Shown: positions 9,251 to 17,143 of the stretch, piece after piece
Layout: each line of letters starts with the position of its first letter
Position numbering within the stretch: position 1 is the stretch's first letter
DNA from: Microbulbifer harenosus
Lineage (GTDB): Bacteria; Pseudomonadota; Gammaproteobacteria; Pseudomonadales; Cellvibrionaceae
Direction of reading: 5' to 3'
DNA: 64,000 bases
Assembly: GCF_005771435.1 (NCBI RefSeq)
Contig: NZ_VANI01000010.1
Location: 124,001-188,000, forward strand
The notes under the pieces: model-generated
Told to the model about the DNA's origin: nothing
Seen by the model: only the letters and a program-made list of their open reading frames with translations
The model's database searches: none
Made by a program: the position numbers and the translations under genes

Positions 9251-9431
9251 TTTTTTACGGCAGCCAGCGCCGGGACAGCCCCAGGTGGCAGCCCTCTCCT
9301 CTTTTCGCTATTTGCCGCTGCCGCCCCTTTGTCACAACCCCAGGGCTTCACGACGGCATGATTATTATTGATTTAACACCACGGATGTTACCGCTACCAT
9401 TTATACTTACAGAGGGCACCACCAAATGTCA

Positions 9432-9445
9432 ATATTATTGTATGA
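9432..9445 (-). promoter_or_regulatory. Candidate GntR operator upstream of the TonB receptor
   Basis: On the minus strand this reads TCATACAATAATAT. It shares the 11-base core TACAATAATAT with two other sites in this locus, at 9554 and 11747. The right half is TAATA; the left half is a degenerate copy of TATTA. It lies about 180 bp from the receptor start. The rest of the 388-bp gap (9251-9638) between the divergent receptor and araD1 genes shows no other gene. Confidence 0.55.
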
Positions 9446-9553
9446 ATATTTGCACGACCCGTATAAAGTGCGAGCTGCCCTGTATTCGCCATTGGCGTAA
9501 TCGTCTACGAGGGGATCAGTAGACAGCGGATTCCGTATCCGCAATTGCAATAA

Positions 9554-9568
9554 GTATTACAATAATAT
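9554..9568 (+). promoter_or_regulatory. Candidate GntR operator upstream of araD1
   Basis: Reads GTATTACAATAATAT. TATTA-CAA-TAATA is a perfect 5-bp inverted repeat with a 3-bp spacer, the kind of small palindrome bound by dimeric GntR/FadR repressors. It is 70 bp upstream of the araD1-like ATG, in a position to overlap the promoter. Confidence 0.6.
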
Positions 9569-9638
9569 ATAAAAATCATCCGCCTCCGTTCCAGCGGCGA
9601 TCCTTGAGGCCCGTGCAAATAATTAAGGGAAAACAGCG

Positions 9639-10634
9639 ATGAGACTGATCCAATTCACCACCGAATCCGGCCAGCGCGCAGTAGGCGCCGTGGTCGACAA
9701 CAACACCGTCGAACAATTGAAAGACGTGGAGACCATTTACCAGTTGGCGCAGCGTGCAATAGACAGTGCTACGGGCCTCGAAGCACTGGCTACCGAACTG
9801 CTTTCCGATATCCGCCTGGACTACCAGAAAATCATCGATGAAAGCCGCCTTCTCGCCCCCATCGACCACCCTGAGCCAACCCGGATGATGGTGGCGGGCA
9901 CCGGCCTCACCCATCTGGGAAGTGCCGATACCCGCGCGGCGATGCACGCGCAGAATTCCACCAACAAGGTGGAAGACATGACCGACACAATGAAAATGTT
10001 CAAGATGGGAGTTGAAGGCGGCAAGCCGGCAAAGGGGGAAACCGGCGTGCAGCCGGAGTGGTTCTACAAGGGTGATGGAGACAGTGTGGTTCCTCCGGAG
10101 GCCTCCATTCCGAGCCCTTCTTTTGCATTGGACGCCGGCGAGGAACCGGAAATTGCCGGTATCTACATCAACGATGCCGGCGGTAATCCCTGCCGAATCG
10201 GCTTCGCCATCGGCAATGAACTCTCAGACCATGTCACCGAGCGGCAGAACTACCTGTACCTGGCTCACTCGAAGCTGCGCCACTGCTCGTTTGGACCCGA
10301 GTTGTTACTGGGCGATCTGCCCAAACATATCGAGGGAACATCGCGCATCGTGCGCGGTGAAGAGGTGATCTGGGAAAAGAACTTTCTGAGTGGGGAAGAC
10401 AACATGTCGCACACCATTGAGAACCTGGAAGATCACCACTTCAAGTACCACAACTTCTGCCGCCCGGGACACGTTCAGGTTCACTTCTTTGGCACCGCCA
10501 CACTGAGTTTCGGCGATGGTATCCAGCCTCAGGCTGGCGATCGCTTTGAAATTGAGTCAGAAACCTTTGGCCGCCCGCTGCGCAATTCATTGAAGGTGGT
10601 AGAGCGCGTGATTCCCAAAGTAAAAACCCTGTAA
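9639..10634 (+). CDS. AraD1/GguC-like fumarylacetoacetate-hydrolase-family protein
   Basis: Protein of 331 aa that I recognise as the AraD1 (GguC) branch of the FAH superfamily. It has the opening MRLIQFTT, the conserved segment VAGTGLTHLGSADTR (about residues 86-100), the metal-site region with FALDAGEEPEIAGIYI, and a C-terminal HFFGTATLSFGDG. Members sit beside pentose and galactose genes and are thought to act on 2-keto-3-deoxy acids of the oxidative L-arabinose-type pathway; the exact reaction is not settled by sequence. The ribosome site is AAGGG upstream of the ATG. Neighbours are a GntR-type repressor (convergent), a GPH sugar symporter and an arabinofuranosidase, so an L-arabinose or related pentose pathway is the best reading. 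The other pathway enzymes are not in this window. Confidence 0.82.
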   Translation: MRLIQFTTESGQRAVGAVVDNNTVEQLKDVETIYQLAQRAIDSATGLEALATELLSDIRLDYQKIIDESRLLAPIDHPEPTRMMVAGTGLTHLGSADTRAAMHAQNSTNKVEDMTDTMKMFKMGVEGGKPAKGETGVQPEWFYKGDGDSVVPPEASIPSPSFALDAGEEPEIAGIYINDAGGNPCRIGFAIGNELSDHVTERQNYLYLAHSKLRHCSFGPELLLGDLPKHIEGTSRIVRGEEVIWEKNFLSGEDNMSHTIENLEDHHFKYHNFCRPGHVQVHFFGTATLSFGDGIQPQAGDRFEIESETFGRPLRNSLKVVERVIPKVKTL

Positions 10635-10657
10635 CGATTTGCTTTTCCCCGCAAAAA

Positions 10658-10686
10658 CAAAGGGCAGCTCATTGAGCTGCCCTTTG
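10658..10686. terminator. Bidirectional intrinsic terminator between araD1 and gntR
   Basis: A near-perfect 12-13-bp inverted repeat (AAAGGGCAGCTCA / TGAGCTGCCCTTT) with A/T runs at both ends sits between two convergent genes, 24 nt after each stop. It could terminate transcription from either side. Confidence 0.8.
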
Positions 10687-10709
10687 CGCATTCGCCTGGT
10701 ACGGCCAGA

Positions 10710-11459
10710 TCAGACCGCCATATCCACCTTGCCACCGCCGTCGTCATCCGCCAGATGGTCCAGCGCCTTGCGCACGGATTTGGACAACAGGGATTTCATT
10801 TCAAAGCGCGCACGTTCGGAGTCGCGGTCGCGGATTCCCAGATACACTGCATAGTGTCCCGGCAGGGACGCCTGATAGGCGGATTCCTTGGAGCTGCTGA
10901 TACGAAAGAGTCCCATCAACGCAGTCTTGATAGACTCGCCGAGGGAAATCATAAATTCGTTGTTGGTGCCCCGCAGAATCGCCATGTGGAATTCGATATC
11001 TGTCAGGATGACCTGCTCAGTGCCGGGTTCCGCCGTCTCCATCGCCCGGTAGGCCTTTTCCATTGCCTCAATCTGCTCGTCGGTCGCCCGCTTGGCGGCA
11101 AGCGCAGCGGAAGTGGGTTCGATCATTTCGCGCACCTCAAACAGGGAGCGCAAAAATTCCGGGGTGGGCGTTGAGTCAAAGCACCAGCGCAACACATCGG
11201 AATCGAACATGTTCCAGAACTCCCGCGGGCGTACCCGGGTACCCAGTTTCGGGCGCGACTCGATCAGGCCCTTGGCGGTAAGAATCTTGAATGCCTCCCG
11301 CAGTGCCGTGCGGGACACATTCAGCTCTTCGCCGATAGTGGCCTCGTTGGGAATATACGCACCGGGTTCGTAATACCCGGTCACAATGCGGGTACCCAGT
11401 TCATAAGCCACCCATGCATGCACGCTGCGCGGCCGATTTTCCCTGATTTGTTTAACCAT
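10710..11459 (-). CDS. GntR-family (FadR/FCD type) transcriptional regulator
   Basis: 249 aa from the ATG chosen here; an upstream in-frame TTG would add nine residues. The N-terminal winged helix is clear: GAYIPNEATIGEELNVSRTALREAFKIL, written here only to locate it at about residues 33-60, with the recognition helix SRTALREA. It is followed by the wing and an all-helical FCD domain (about 85-230) with the ligand/metal-binding pattern DIEFH. FCD regulators usually repress catabolic genes and release DNA on binding a sugar acid or organic acid. It lies between araD1 and the GPH symporter, and three copies of a small palindromic motif lie upstream of the surrounding transport and catabolic genes, which makes it the natural candidate for their repressor. 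No copy of the motif is seen directly upstream of its own start. Confidence 0.88.
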   Translation of the reverse strand: MVKQIRENRPRSVHAWVAYELGTRIVTGYYEPGAYIPNEATIGEELNVSRTALREAFKILTAKGLIESRPKLGTRVRPREFWNMFDSDVLRWCFDSTPTPEFLRSLFEVREMIEPTSAALAAKRATDEQIEAMEKAYRAMETAEPGTEQVILTDIEFHMAILRGTNNEFMISLGESIKTALMGLFRISSSKESAYQASLPGHYAVYLGIRDRDSERARFEMKSLLSKSVRKALDHLADDDGGGKVDMAV

Positions 11460-11848
11460 AATGCTTGCCTTAACTGGTGCTGCCAACCGCGAGTTCGCCG
11501 CACGATCACCCTGTACCGCTCTGAAACTGCATTTACCTTACTTTATGACGAATCCGGTCACACTCCGCGCATCCGGAACTGCATGAAAACTGGTACGATC
11601 AAAGCGCTTCTATGCGCTACCGAGCGGCAGGATATTGAAGTCCAACCCACGAAGCGGGGCTGAATTGCGAAATGTACGCCTATTTCCGGTCAGATAAAAG
11701 CCGCGGCCGGGACATACCATCGGTTCGAACCTGCTCTTTGACTTTAATACTACAATAATATATATATCGTTGTCGCGCCCAAACAGCAACTTGGTGCGCG
11801 TGGCTCACGCGGCAAATACAGCGATATAAAGATAAGAGAGAAAGCACC
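11460..11848. other. Intergenic region between gntR and the sugar symporter
   Basis: A 389-bp gap between divergent genes. Apart from the operator-like palindrome at 11747 I see no coding signal: short open frames here overlap the regulator antisense or lack ribosome sites. Promoters for both genes are expected here but are not clear enough to mark. Confidence 0.5.
11747..11761 (+). promoter_or_regulatory. Candidate GntR operator upstream of the sugar symporter
   Basis: Reads ATACTACAATAATAT: the TACAATAATAT core shared with the sites at 9432 and 9554, with TACTA-CAA-TAATA as an imperfect inverted repeat. It lies 88 bp upstream of the symporter ATG. Confidence 0.6.
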
Positions 11849-13231
11849 ATGCAACAGTCGAACAAGTTGTCTGTGGTGGAGAAAGTCGGCTTCGGTGCCG
11901 GCGATATGGCGGTGAACGTGATGATCGCGGCCATGTTCTACTTCATGCAGTACTTTTATACGGACATTTTTGGCCTCAAGCCCGTCCATGTTGGAACACT
12001 GTTCCTCGCCGCGCGCTTTGTCGATGCGCTGAGCGATCCCCTGATGGGCCTGATCACCGACAAATTCAAAGGCCGCCACGGCCGCTTCCGTCCCTGGTTC
12101 CTGTATTTGTCCGTGCCCTATGGCTTCGCGGTCTTCCTGCTGTTCACCACCCCTGATCTCGACTACAACGCCAAACTGGTATGGGCCTACGTCACTTATC
12201 TGTTCGCCACGCTCATGTTTACCGGCGTGGCCATTCCGTACATTTCCTACATCGGCGTACTCACCAGCGACCCACAGGAGCGCCTGTCGGCCAACGGCTA
12301 TCGCATGTTCTTCGCCAAGATTGCCAACGTCATCATCGTCGCCTCGGTGCCGGTATTGGCGCAGTCCTGGGGCGGCAACGACGTAGCCAAAGGCTACCAG
12401 CTCGCCATGGGCTTCATGTCTCTGGTGGGCGTATTGCTGCTGATGATGTGTTTCGCTACCACTCGCGAACGCGTCGAGCATCAGGTGGACCAGCAACCTC
12501 TGTCGCAACAACTGAAACTGCTGCTTAAAAACGACCAGTGGCTGATCCTCGCCGGTGCCTGCATTCTTGGCACTATCGGCTATGCCCTGCGCGGCGGCGT
12601 CGCCTTTTACTATGCCATTTACTATCTCGGCGGCAACGACGCCCTCGCCGCCCAGTTCACCAGTGCCGGTATCGCCGCTTCCATCGTTTCCATGGTCGCC
12701 TCTACCTGGATCACCAAGCGCTTCTGCAAAATCAAATTGTTCAGCTGGTCGCAAATGCTCGTCGGTGCCATCAGCCTGCTCATGTTTTTCGCCGTCTCCC
12801 CCGGTGACATCGCGCTCGCCTTTGTGCTCTACATAATTCTCTCGTTCGTCGTCGACCTGCACGCCCCCATCTTCTGGTCCGCCATCGCCGAAGCCGTCGA
12901 CTACGGCCACGTAAAAAACGGCCAGCGCGTCAGCGGCCTCGCCTTCGGCGGAATCTCCTTCTGCCAGAAGGCCGGTGCCGGCCTGGCCGGATTCATTACC
13001 GGCTTGCTACTCACGTATTTCGGCTATCAGGCCGGAGAAACCCAGAGCGAATTTACCCTCACTGGTATCGCGCTGATGCTGACGATCATTCCCGGTCTGT
13101 TTCACTTTCTATTGGGCTTATTGATGCGCAGGTTTGTGATTACCGATGAATTCTACAAAGTGTTGAAAAATGGGAAATTGAATCCGGAAGACGAGCCTGA
13201 AATAGAACCGGTCCCAGCCACATCAACCTGA
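11849..13231 (+). CDS. GPH-family sugar:cation symporter (MFS superfamily)
   Basis: Protein of 460 aa with about 12 membrane helices. The opening VVEKVGFGAGDMAVN, the cation-site region DALSDPLMGLITDKFKGRHG (about residues 56-75) and the following RFRPW are hallmarks of the glycoside-pentoside-hexuronide:cation family (MelB, XynT and related). It should move a pentoside or small oligosaccharide across the inner membrane with Na+ or H+. The gene is followed after 96 bp by a cytoplasmic GH43 that probably cleaves the imported arabinoside. An operator-like palindrome is 88 bp upstream. The substrate is inferred from neighbours only. Confidence 0.9.
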   Translation: MQQSNKLSVVEKVGFGAGDMAVNVMIAAMFYFMQYFYTDIFGLKPVHVGTLFLAARFVDALSDPLMGLITDKFKGRHGRFRPWFLYLSVPYGFAVFLLFTTPDLDYNAKLVWAYVTYLFATLMFTGVAIPYISYIGVLTSDPQERLSANGYRMFFAKIANVIIVASVPVLAQSWGGNDVAKGYQLAMGFMSLVGVLLLMMCFATTRERVEHQVDQQPLSQQLKLLLKNDQWLILAGACILGTIGYALRGGVAFYYAIYYLGGNDALAAQFTSAGIAASIVSMVASTWITKRFCKIKLFSWSQMLVGAISLLMFFAVSPGDIALAFVLYIILSFVVDLHAPIFWSAIAEAVDYGHVKNGQRVSGLAFGGISFCQKAGAGLAGFITGLLLTYFGYQAGETQSEFTLTGIALMLTIIPGLFHFLLGLLMRRFVITDEFYKVLKNGKLNPEDEPEIEPVPATST

Positions 13232-13327
13232 ATAGCAAATATTGGATAAGTAATCTGAATTTTCCGAGAAGGTGGCGACACCGCCACAGAACCAGTTAAG
13301 AAAGACTCGATGTAGTGGAGTAACAAA

Positions 13328-14305
13328 GTGATCCCAGAAAAAACCGCAGAACCATTGATCAAGCCATTGATCGAACAACGCGCCGACCCGTATATCTACA
13401 AGCACACCGACGGCAACTACTACTTTATCGCCTCGGTGCCCGAATACGACCGCCTCGAACTGCGCCGCGCCAGCACCATCGCCGGCCTCGTCGATGCGGA
13501 AAAAATCACGGTCTGGACAAAACCCGACAGCGGCCCCTACTCCGACCTCATCTGGGCTCCCGAAATCCACCATGTCCACATCGAAGGGCAGCAACCCACC
13601 TGGGCCATCTACTTCGCCGCAGCACCGTCGCGGGAAATCAAACACGACCTGTTCCAGCACCGCATGTACGCGCTGACCACCACCGACGCCGACCCCATGC
13701 AGGCTGAGTGGTCCCTGCAACAGGTGGACTCCGGCATCGACAGCTTCTGCCTCGACGCCACCGTGTTCACACACCAGGGCAAACACTACTATCTGTGGGC
13801 CCAGAAAGGCCCCGATATTCCCGGCAACTCCAATCTCTACATCGCCGAAATGGACAGCCCCACCACCATCGTCGGCGAGCCGGTACTGCTGACCAAGCCG
13901 GAATACGACTGGGAAGTGATCGGTTTCCTCGTCAACGAGGGCCCAGCCGTCATCAAGAAAAACGGCCGGATCTTTATCGGCTACTCCGCCAGCGCCACCA
14001 ACCACAACTACTGCATGGGCCTGCTGTGGGCGGATGAAAATGCAGACCTGCTGAATCCGGCGAGCTGGGAAAAATCCCCGGTACCGGTATTACAGAGCTG
14101 CTATGAGCGCGGTATCTATGGCCCGGGCCACAACAGCTTCACGGTATCCGAAGACGGCAGCGAAGACATTCTGGTGTTCCACGCCCGCACCTATACCGAA
14201 ATTGTCGGCGACCCCCTGTGGGACCCGAACCGTCACACCTTTGTAAAAACCATCTGCTGGAACCACGAAGGTTTCCCGGAATTCGGCAAACCTTCAGAAC
14301 CGTGA
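13328..14305 (+). CDS. Cytoplasmic GH43 (subfamily 26-like) arabinofuranosidase
   Basis: 325 aa with a GTG start preceded by GGAG at a 7-nt spacing. There is no signal peptide. The opening RADPYIYKHTDGNYYF and the phrase SVPEYDRLELRRA closely resemble GH43 subfamily 26 exo-alpha-1,5-L-arabinofuranosidases. Catalytic candidates are Asp20 (base), Asp143 in CLDATVF (pKa modulator) and Glu204 in NEGPAVI (acid). A final HNSF and FHART also fit the family. It lies directly after a GPH symporter, so the likely task is to release L-arabinose from arabino-oligosaccharides in the cytoplasm, feeding the pathway suggested by the AraD1-like gene. Activity on a related pentoside cannot be excluded. Confidence 0.87.
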   Translation: MIPEKTAEPLIKPLIEQRADPYIYKHTDGNYYFIASVPEYDRLELRRASTIAGLVDAEKITVWTKPDSGPYSDLIWAPEIHHVHIEGQQPTWAIYFAAAPSREIKHDLFQHRMYALTTTDADPMQAEWSLQQVDSGIDSFCLDATVFTHQGKHYYLWAQKGPDIPGNSNLYIAEMDSPTTIVGEPVLLTKPEYDWEVIGFLVNEGPAVIKKNGRIFIGYSASATNHNYCMGLLWADENADLLNPASWEKSPVPVLQSCYERGIYGPGHNSFTVSEDGSEDILVFHARTYTEIVGDPLWDPNRHTFVKTICWNHEGFPEFGKPSEP

Positions 14306-14311
14306 TTTCCC

Positions 14312-14332
14312 CCCCGGTGGCAGACACCGGGG
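14312..14332 (+). terminator. Possible terminator after the arabinofuranosidase gene
   Basis: An 8-bp GC-rich stem (CCCCGGTG / CACCGGGG) with a 5-nt loop starts 7 nt after the stop codon. It is followed by only a short T-run, so efficiency is uncertain. Confidence 0.5.
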
Positions 14333-14412
14333 CCTTTAACAGCACAGGTCTTTTTTGTTCCGCCACTTGTCTATACCCTAGCCATCTCCAGTCATGTGTT
14401 CAGGAGCCAGTG

Positions 14413-15240
14413 GTGGAAATTTCCGCTCTGTATCACTTCCCGGTCAAATCCCTGCAGGGGCACAAATGCAAGTCTCTGCCGCTGGACCAGTATGGTGCCG
14501 TCAACGACCGCCGCTGGATGCTGGTGGATGCGGACAACCAGTTCGTCACCCAGCGTCGCCTGCGCGCCATGGCGCAACTCAAAGCCACCGCGACCAGAGA
14601 CGGGGTGCGATTTGAAAATCCCGAGGGCCTGCACCTTGAAATCCGCCAGCCCGGCCGCGAAGCGGAGTTGAAGACGGTGCGCGTGTGGCACGATGACGTT
14701 ACCGCCCGCGACGCCGGCGACGACGCCGCGCACTGGCTGAGCGAACAATTACAGTCGCCTGTACGCCTGGTCGCCATGGGTGATGAATTTCGCCGCCCAC
14801 TAAAGGCCCCGCGCGCCGACCGCCAGGTTGGCTTCGCCGATGGCGCACCGCTGCTGGTGATCAGCCAGGCGTCTCTCGACGACCTCAACAGCCGCCTGCC
14901 CGAACCGGTATCCATGCTGCGCTTTCGACCCAACCTGGTAGTGAGCGGCTGCGAACCCTTCGCCGAAGACCACTGGAAAACCCTTACCGTTCATACCCAC
15001 GACGGTCCGCTGGTGTTCGACTGCACCCATCCCTGCGCCCGCTGCGCCATCCCAGGCCTGCACCCGTTTACCGGCCGCGCGCAGAAAGAGCCCTTGCGCA
15101 CCCTGGCGAGTTACCGGCGCTGGGCGGACGGACAGATCTATTTCGGCATGAACCTCGCCCCAGACGCCGCCACCGCCGCGCGGCTTGGGGACGAGAATCC
15201 GCCCACCATACACTTGAGCGACAAAGTGGAGGTCCGCTGA
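14413..15240 (+). CDS. MOSC-domain protein (YcbX-like, without ferredoxin domain)
   Basis: 275 aa from a GTG preceded by GGAG at a 6-nt spacing; a second in-frame GTG lies immediately upstream. The N-terminal MOSC_N beta-barrel (ALYHFPVKSLQG, GAVNDRRWMLVD) is followed by the MOSC domain with the cysteine signature THPCARCAIPGLHPFTG (about residues 202-218). MOSC proteins bind molybdenum cofactor; YcbX and mARC relatives reduce N-hydroxylated compounds. E. coli YcbX is longer because of a C-terminal 2Fe-2S domain, which is absent here, so an external electron donor would be needed. It lies 31 bp upstream of a questin-oxidase-like gene on the same strand. Confidence 0.85.
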   Translation: MEISALYHFPVKSLQGHKCKSLPLDQYGAVNDRRWMLVDADNQFVTQRRLRAMAQLKATATRDGVRFENPEGLHLEIRQPGREAELKTVRVWHDDVTARDAGDDAAHWLSEQLQSPVRLVAMGDEFRRPLKAPRADRQVGFADGAPLLVISQASLDDLNSRLPEPVSMLRFRPNLVVSGCEPFAEDHWKTLTVHTHDGPLVFDCTHPCARCAIPGLHPFTGRAQKEPLRTLASYRRWADGQIYFGMNLAPDAATAARLGDENPPTIHLSDKVEVR

Positions 15241-15270
15241 GAGCCGACCATCGACGAACGGGGCCCTTGC

Positions 15271-16239
15271 ATGAGCATCACCCGCGACTGTGCACAACTG
15301 CTGGAGGCCGGCAGCCGCTACCACGTGCACTATGGCGATCGCCTCGCCAACCACCTGCCCATGGTCCTGATCGCCCTGGACAAGCTGGGCGCGCGCCCCG
15401 TGCAACTCAAACACGCCTTCGACCGCAGCACACCACATCTGCAATTGCGCCCCGGCAGCCCCGTAGAAGAAATCACAGAACCCGCACACTGCCGCAACCG
15501 CGACGACCGATTCCCCAGTGCACTGCACGACTACGAACAGCAGCTCCGGCAATTCGGCATCGCCAAATGCCTGCAGCGGGAACTGCCCGCGCTGCTCCCC
15601 GCCATCGCCACCGCCGCCTTCCACGGCCTTATCCGCACCGCTTACGGCGTCGACGCGCGGCACCTCGAGGAAATTGCCATGGGGCTCGCCTACTGGAACC
15701 TCGACTATCACGAGCTGAACAGCAGCGACAAACAAACCCCCGCCGCCGCGGCCGACATCCTCCCGCGACTTGCGCAACAATATCCCGACATTGCCATTGC
15801 ACCGGGCAATATCGCCGACCACATGCACGCCGTCACCGGCCAGCCGGGCTGGATGAGCACCCCAATCCAACCGCAACTGCTGGGACTCGAAGACATCGCC
15901 TCAGTAGCGATCACAGCCTACCTTGGAACCAAAGACTTCACCCTGCTCCACGGCGTCACCGGCTGTCACGCGCTGCGCCTGATACTGCCCTACTGCAATG
16001 ACAAAGAAGTTGCGCTGCGCTTTTTCTGGCAGGGACTGGTGATCGCATATCTGAGTACCGGCCCGAAAGCCATTCAATCAATTGAACGGGACGAGATAAA
16101 AAATATTCCGCAACGTCAGACGGAAATCAGGGACAGGGCGCTGAACAGCGACGACGACCATGTCATCAAGCTTGCGTACAGTGCATTGGAAGAATTTCAC
16201 TATTACGGTAAAAGCGAGTATCTACAGATTTTTAACTGA
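15271..16239 (+). CDS. Questin-oxidase-like family protein (DUF4243)
   Basis: Protein of 322 aa that I assign to the questin-oxidase-like family. The histidine-containing signatures HYGDRLANHLPM (N-terminus), AAFHGLIRTAYGVDARHLEEIA (about residues 113-133, quoted in part: HGLIRTAYG) and LLHGVTGCHALR (about 227-238) are present. Fungal relatives carry out a Baeyer-Villiger-type ring cleavage of the anthraquinone questin; bacterial members are not characterised as far as I know. There is no signal peptide and there are no membrane segments. The gene follows the MOSC gene by 30 bp and probably shares its transcript. The function here is unknown; the family call is moderately firm. Confidence 0.7.
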   Translation: MSITRDCAQLLEAGSRYHVHYGDRLANHLPMVLIALDKLGARPVQLKHAFDRSTPHLQLRPGSPVEEITEPAHCRNRDDRFPSALHDYEQQLRQFGIAKCLQRELPALLPAIATAAFHGLIRTAYGVDARHLEEIAMGLAYWNLDYHELNSSDKQTPAAAADILPRLAQQYPDIAIAPGNIADHMHAVTGQPGWMSTPIQPQLLGLEDIASVAITAYLGTKDFTLLHGVTGCHALRLILPYCNDKEVALRFFWQGLVIAYLSTGPKAIQSIERDEIKNIPQRQTEIRDRALNSDDDHVIKLAYSALEEFHYYGKSEYLQIFN

Positions 16240-16282
16240 AAAACACAGCCAGCAATAGTAATTAAGTACTCACAAGTTCAAA

Positions 16283-16407
16283 TCGAAGGTGCCGATACCG
16301 GGTGCTTTCTTGTGAGACCTTCAAAAACATGGATGTTTTTGCAGAGCCCCCATGGATGGGTGCACGGCGTGTCTCACAAGAAAGCACTCGGTAGCGGAAC
16401 CGCCACT
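16283..16407 (+). repeat. Structured repeat copy 1 (subfamily A)
   Basis: An imperfect long palindrome between two convergent genes. Order: border TCGAAGG; outer 7-mer GGTGCCG pairing 6/7 with CGGAACC; a 22-bp arm (16297-16318) pairing with 16371-16392, one G-T only; hairpin 16322-16341 with loop ATGGA; hairpin 16347-16360 with loop ATGGA; right border GCCAC. The unpaired AT and AG steps between the outer 7-mer and the arm recur in copies 2 and 5. The surrounding gap (16240-16447) has no gene. Confidence 0.85.
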
Positions 16408-16447
16408 TAACCATCTACGAAGCACCCACCCACAATGCCCGAATTAA

Positions 16448-17143
16448 CTAAACCGCCAGATACTGCCGAATCAACCCATCATCCAGATTCGCCATCTTAT
16501 CCGCCGCCACCACCGAGCCTTTCTGCATCAAGCGAAACTCCCGCCCCACCCGACGCGCAAACCCCAACTTCTGCTCCACCAGAATCACCGTCAACCCATC
16601 CTCGGCATTAAGTTGCATCACCACATCCCCAATCTGGCGAACAATATTCGGCTGAATCCCCTCATTCGGCTCATCCAGAATCAACACCTTCGGATCGATT
16701 ACCAGCGCGCGGCCAATCGCCAACTGCTGTTGCTGGCCGCCCGACAAATCCCCCCCACGCCGATGCAACATATCCCTCAACACCGGAAACAACTCAAAAA
16801 TCCGCTCGGGAATCCTGCGTAAACCATCCCGCCGTGCCGGCAACCCGATCTGCAGATTCTCCTCCACCGTCAACAGCGGGAAAATGTCCCGTCCCTGAGG
16901 CACATAGCCGATGCCCATTTTGGCCCGCGCCTGCGCCGCACTGCCTTCAATGGGTCTTCCCTCAAACAGGATCTGTCCACTGCTCGCCGGCAACAGCCCC
17001 ATCAGACACTTCAACAGCGTCGTCTTTCCCGCCCCGTTGCGCCCCATAATGCAGGTGCAGGAGCCGCGCTCGATCTCCAGATCCAGATTCCACAGAATCT
17101 GCGTGCCGCCGTATTTCTGGTTTAGCTGTTCGATACGGATCAT
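16448..17143 (-). CDS. urtE: Urea ABC transporter ATP-binding protein UrtE
   Basis: Protein of 231 aa. ABC ATPase motifs: Walker A GRNGAGKT (about residues 34-41), the signature DLSGGQQQQLAIGRAL, Walker B VLILDEPNEGIQPN. The phrase DEPNEGIQPNIV is typical of UrtE rather than the related LivF. It is the second nucleotide-binding subunit of the high-affinity urea importer. It overlaps the urtD stop by ATGA and ends the porin-urtABCDE operon. With the urease cluster 13 kb away it completes a urea scavenging route. Confidence 0.93.
   Translation of the reverse strand: MIRIEQLNQKYGGTQILWNLDLEIERGSCTCIMGRNGAGKTTLLKCLMGLLPASSGQILFEGRPIEGSAAQARAKMGIGYVPQGRDIFPLLTVEENLQIGLPARRDGLRRIPERIFELFPVLRDMLHRRGGDLSGGQQQQLAIGRALVIDPKVLILDEPNEGIQPNIVRQIGDVVMQLNAEDGLTVILVEQKLGFARRVGREFRLMQKGSVVAADKMANLDDGLIRQYLAV

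Noticed and set aside
11750-12910. A 386-codon open frame on the minus strand opposite the GPH symporter
   Set aside because: Acidic and His-rich shadow translation; the symporter frame has the family signature and a ribosome site.
13328-14305. GH117 neoagarobiose hydrolase for the cytoplasmic glycosidase
   Set aside because: The opening and SVPEYDRLELRRA-type block fit GH43 subfamily 26 better, and the neighbours are arabinose-type rather than agar-type genes.
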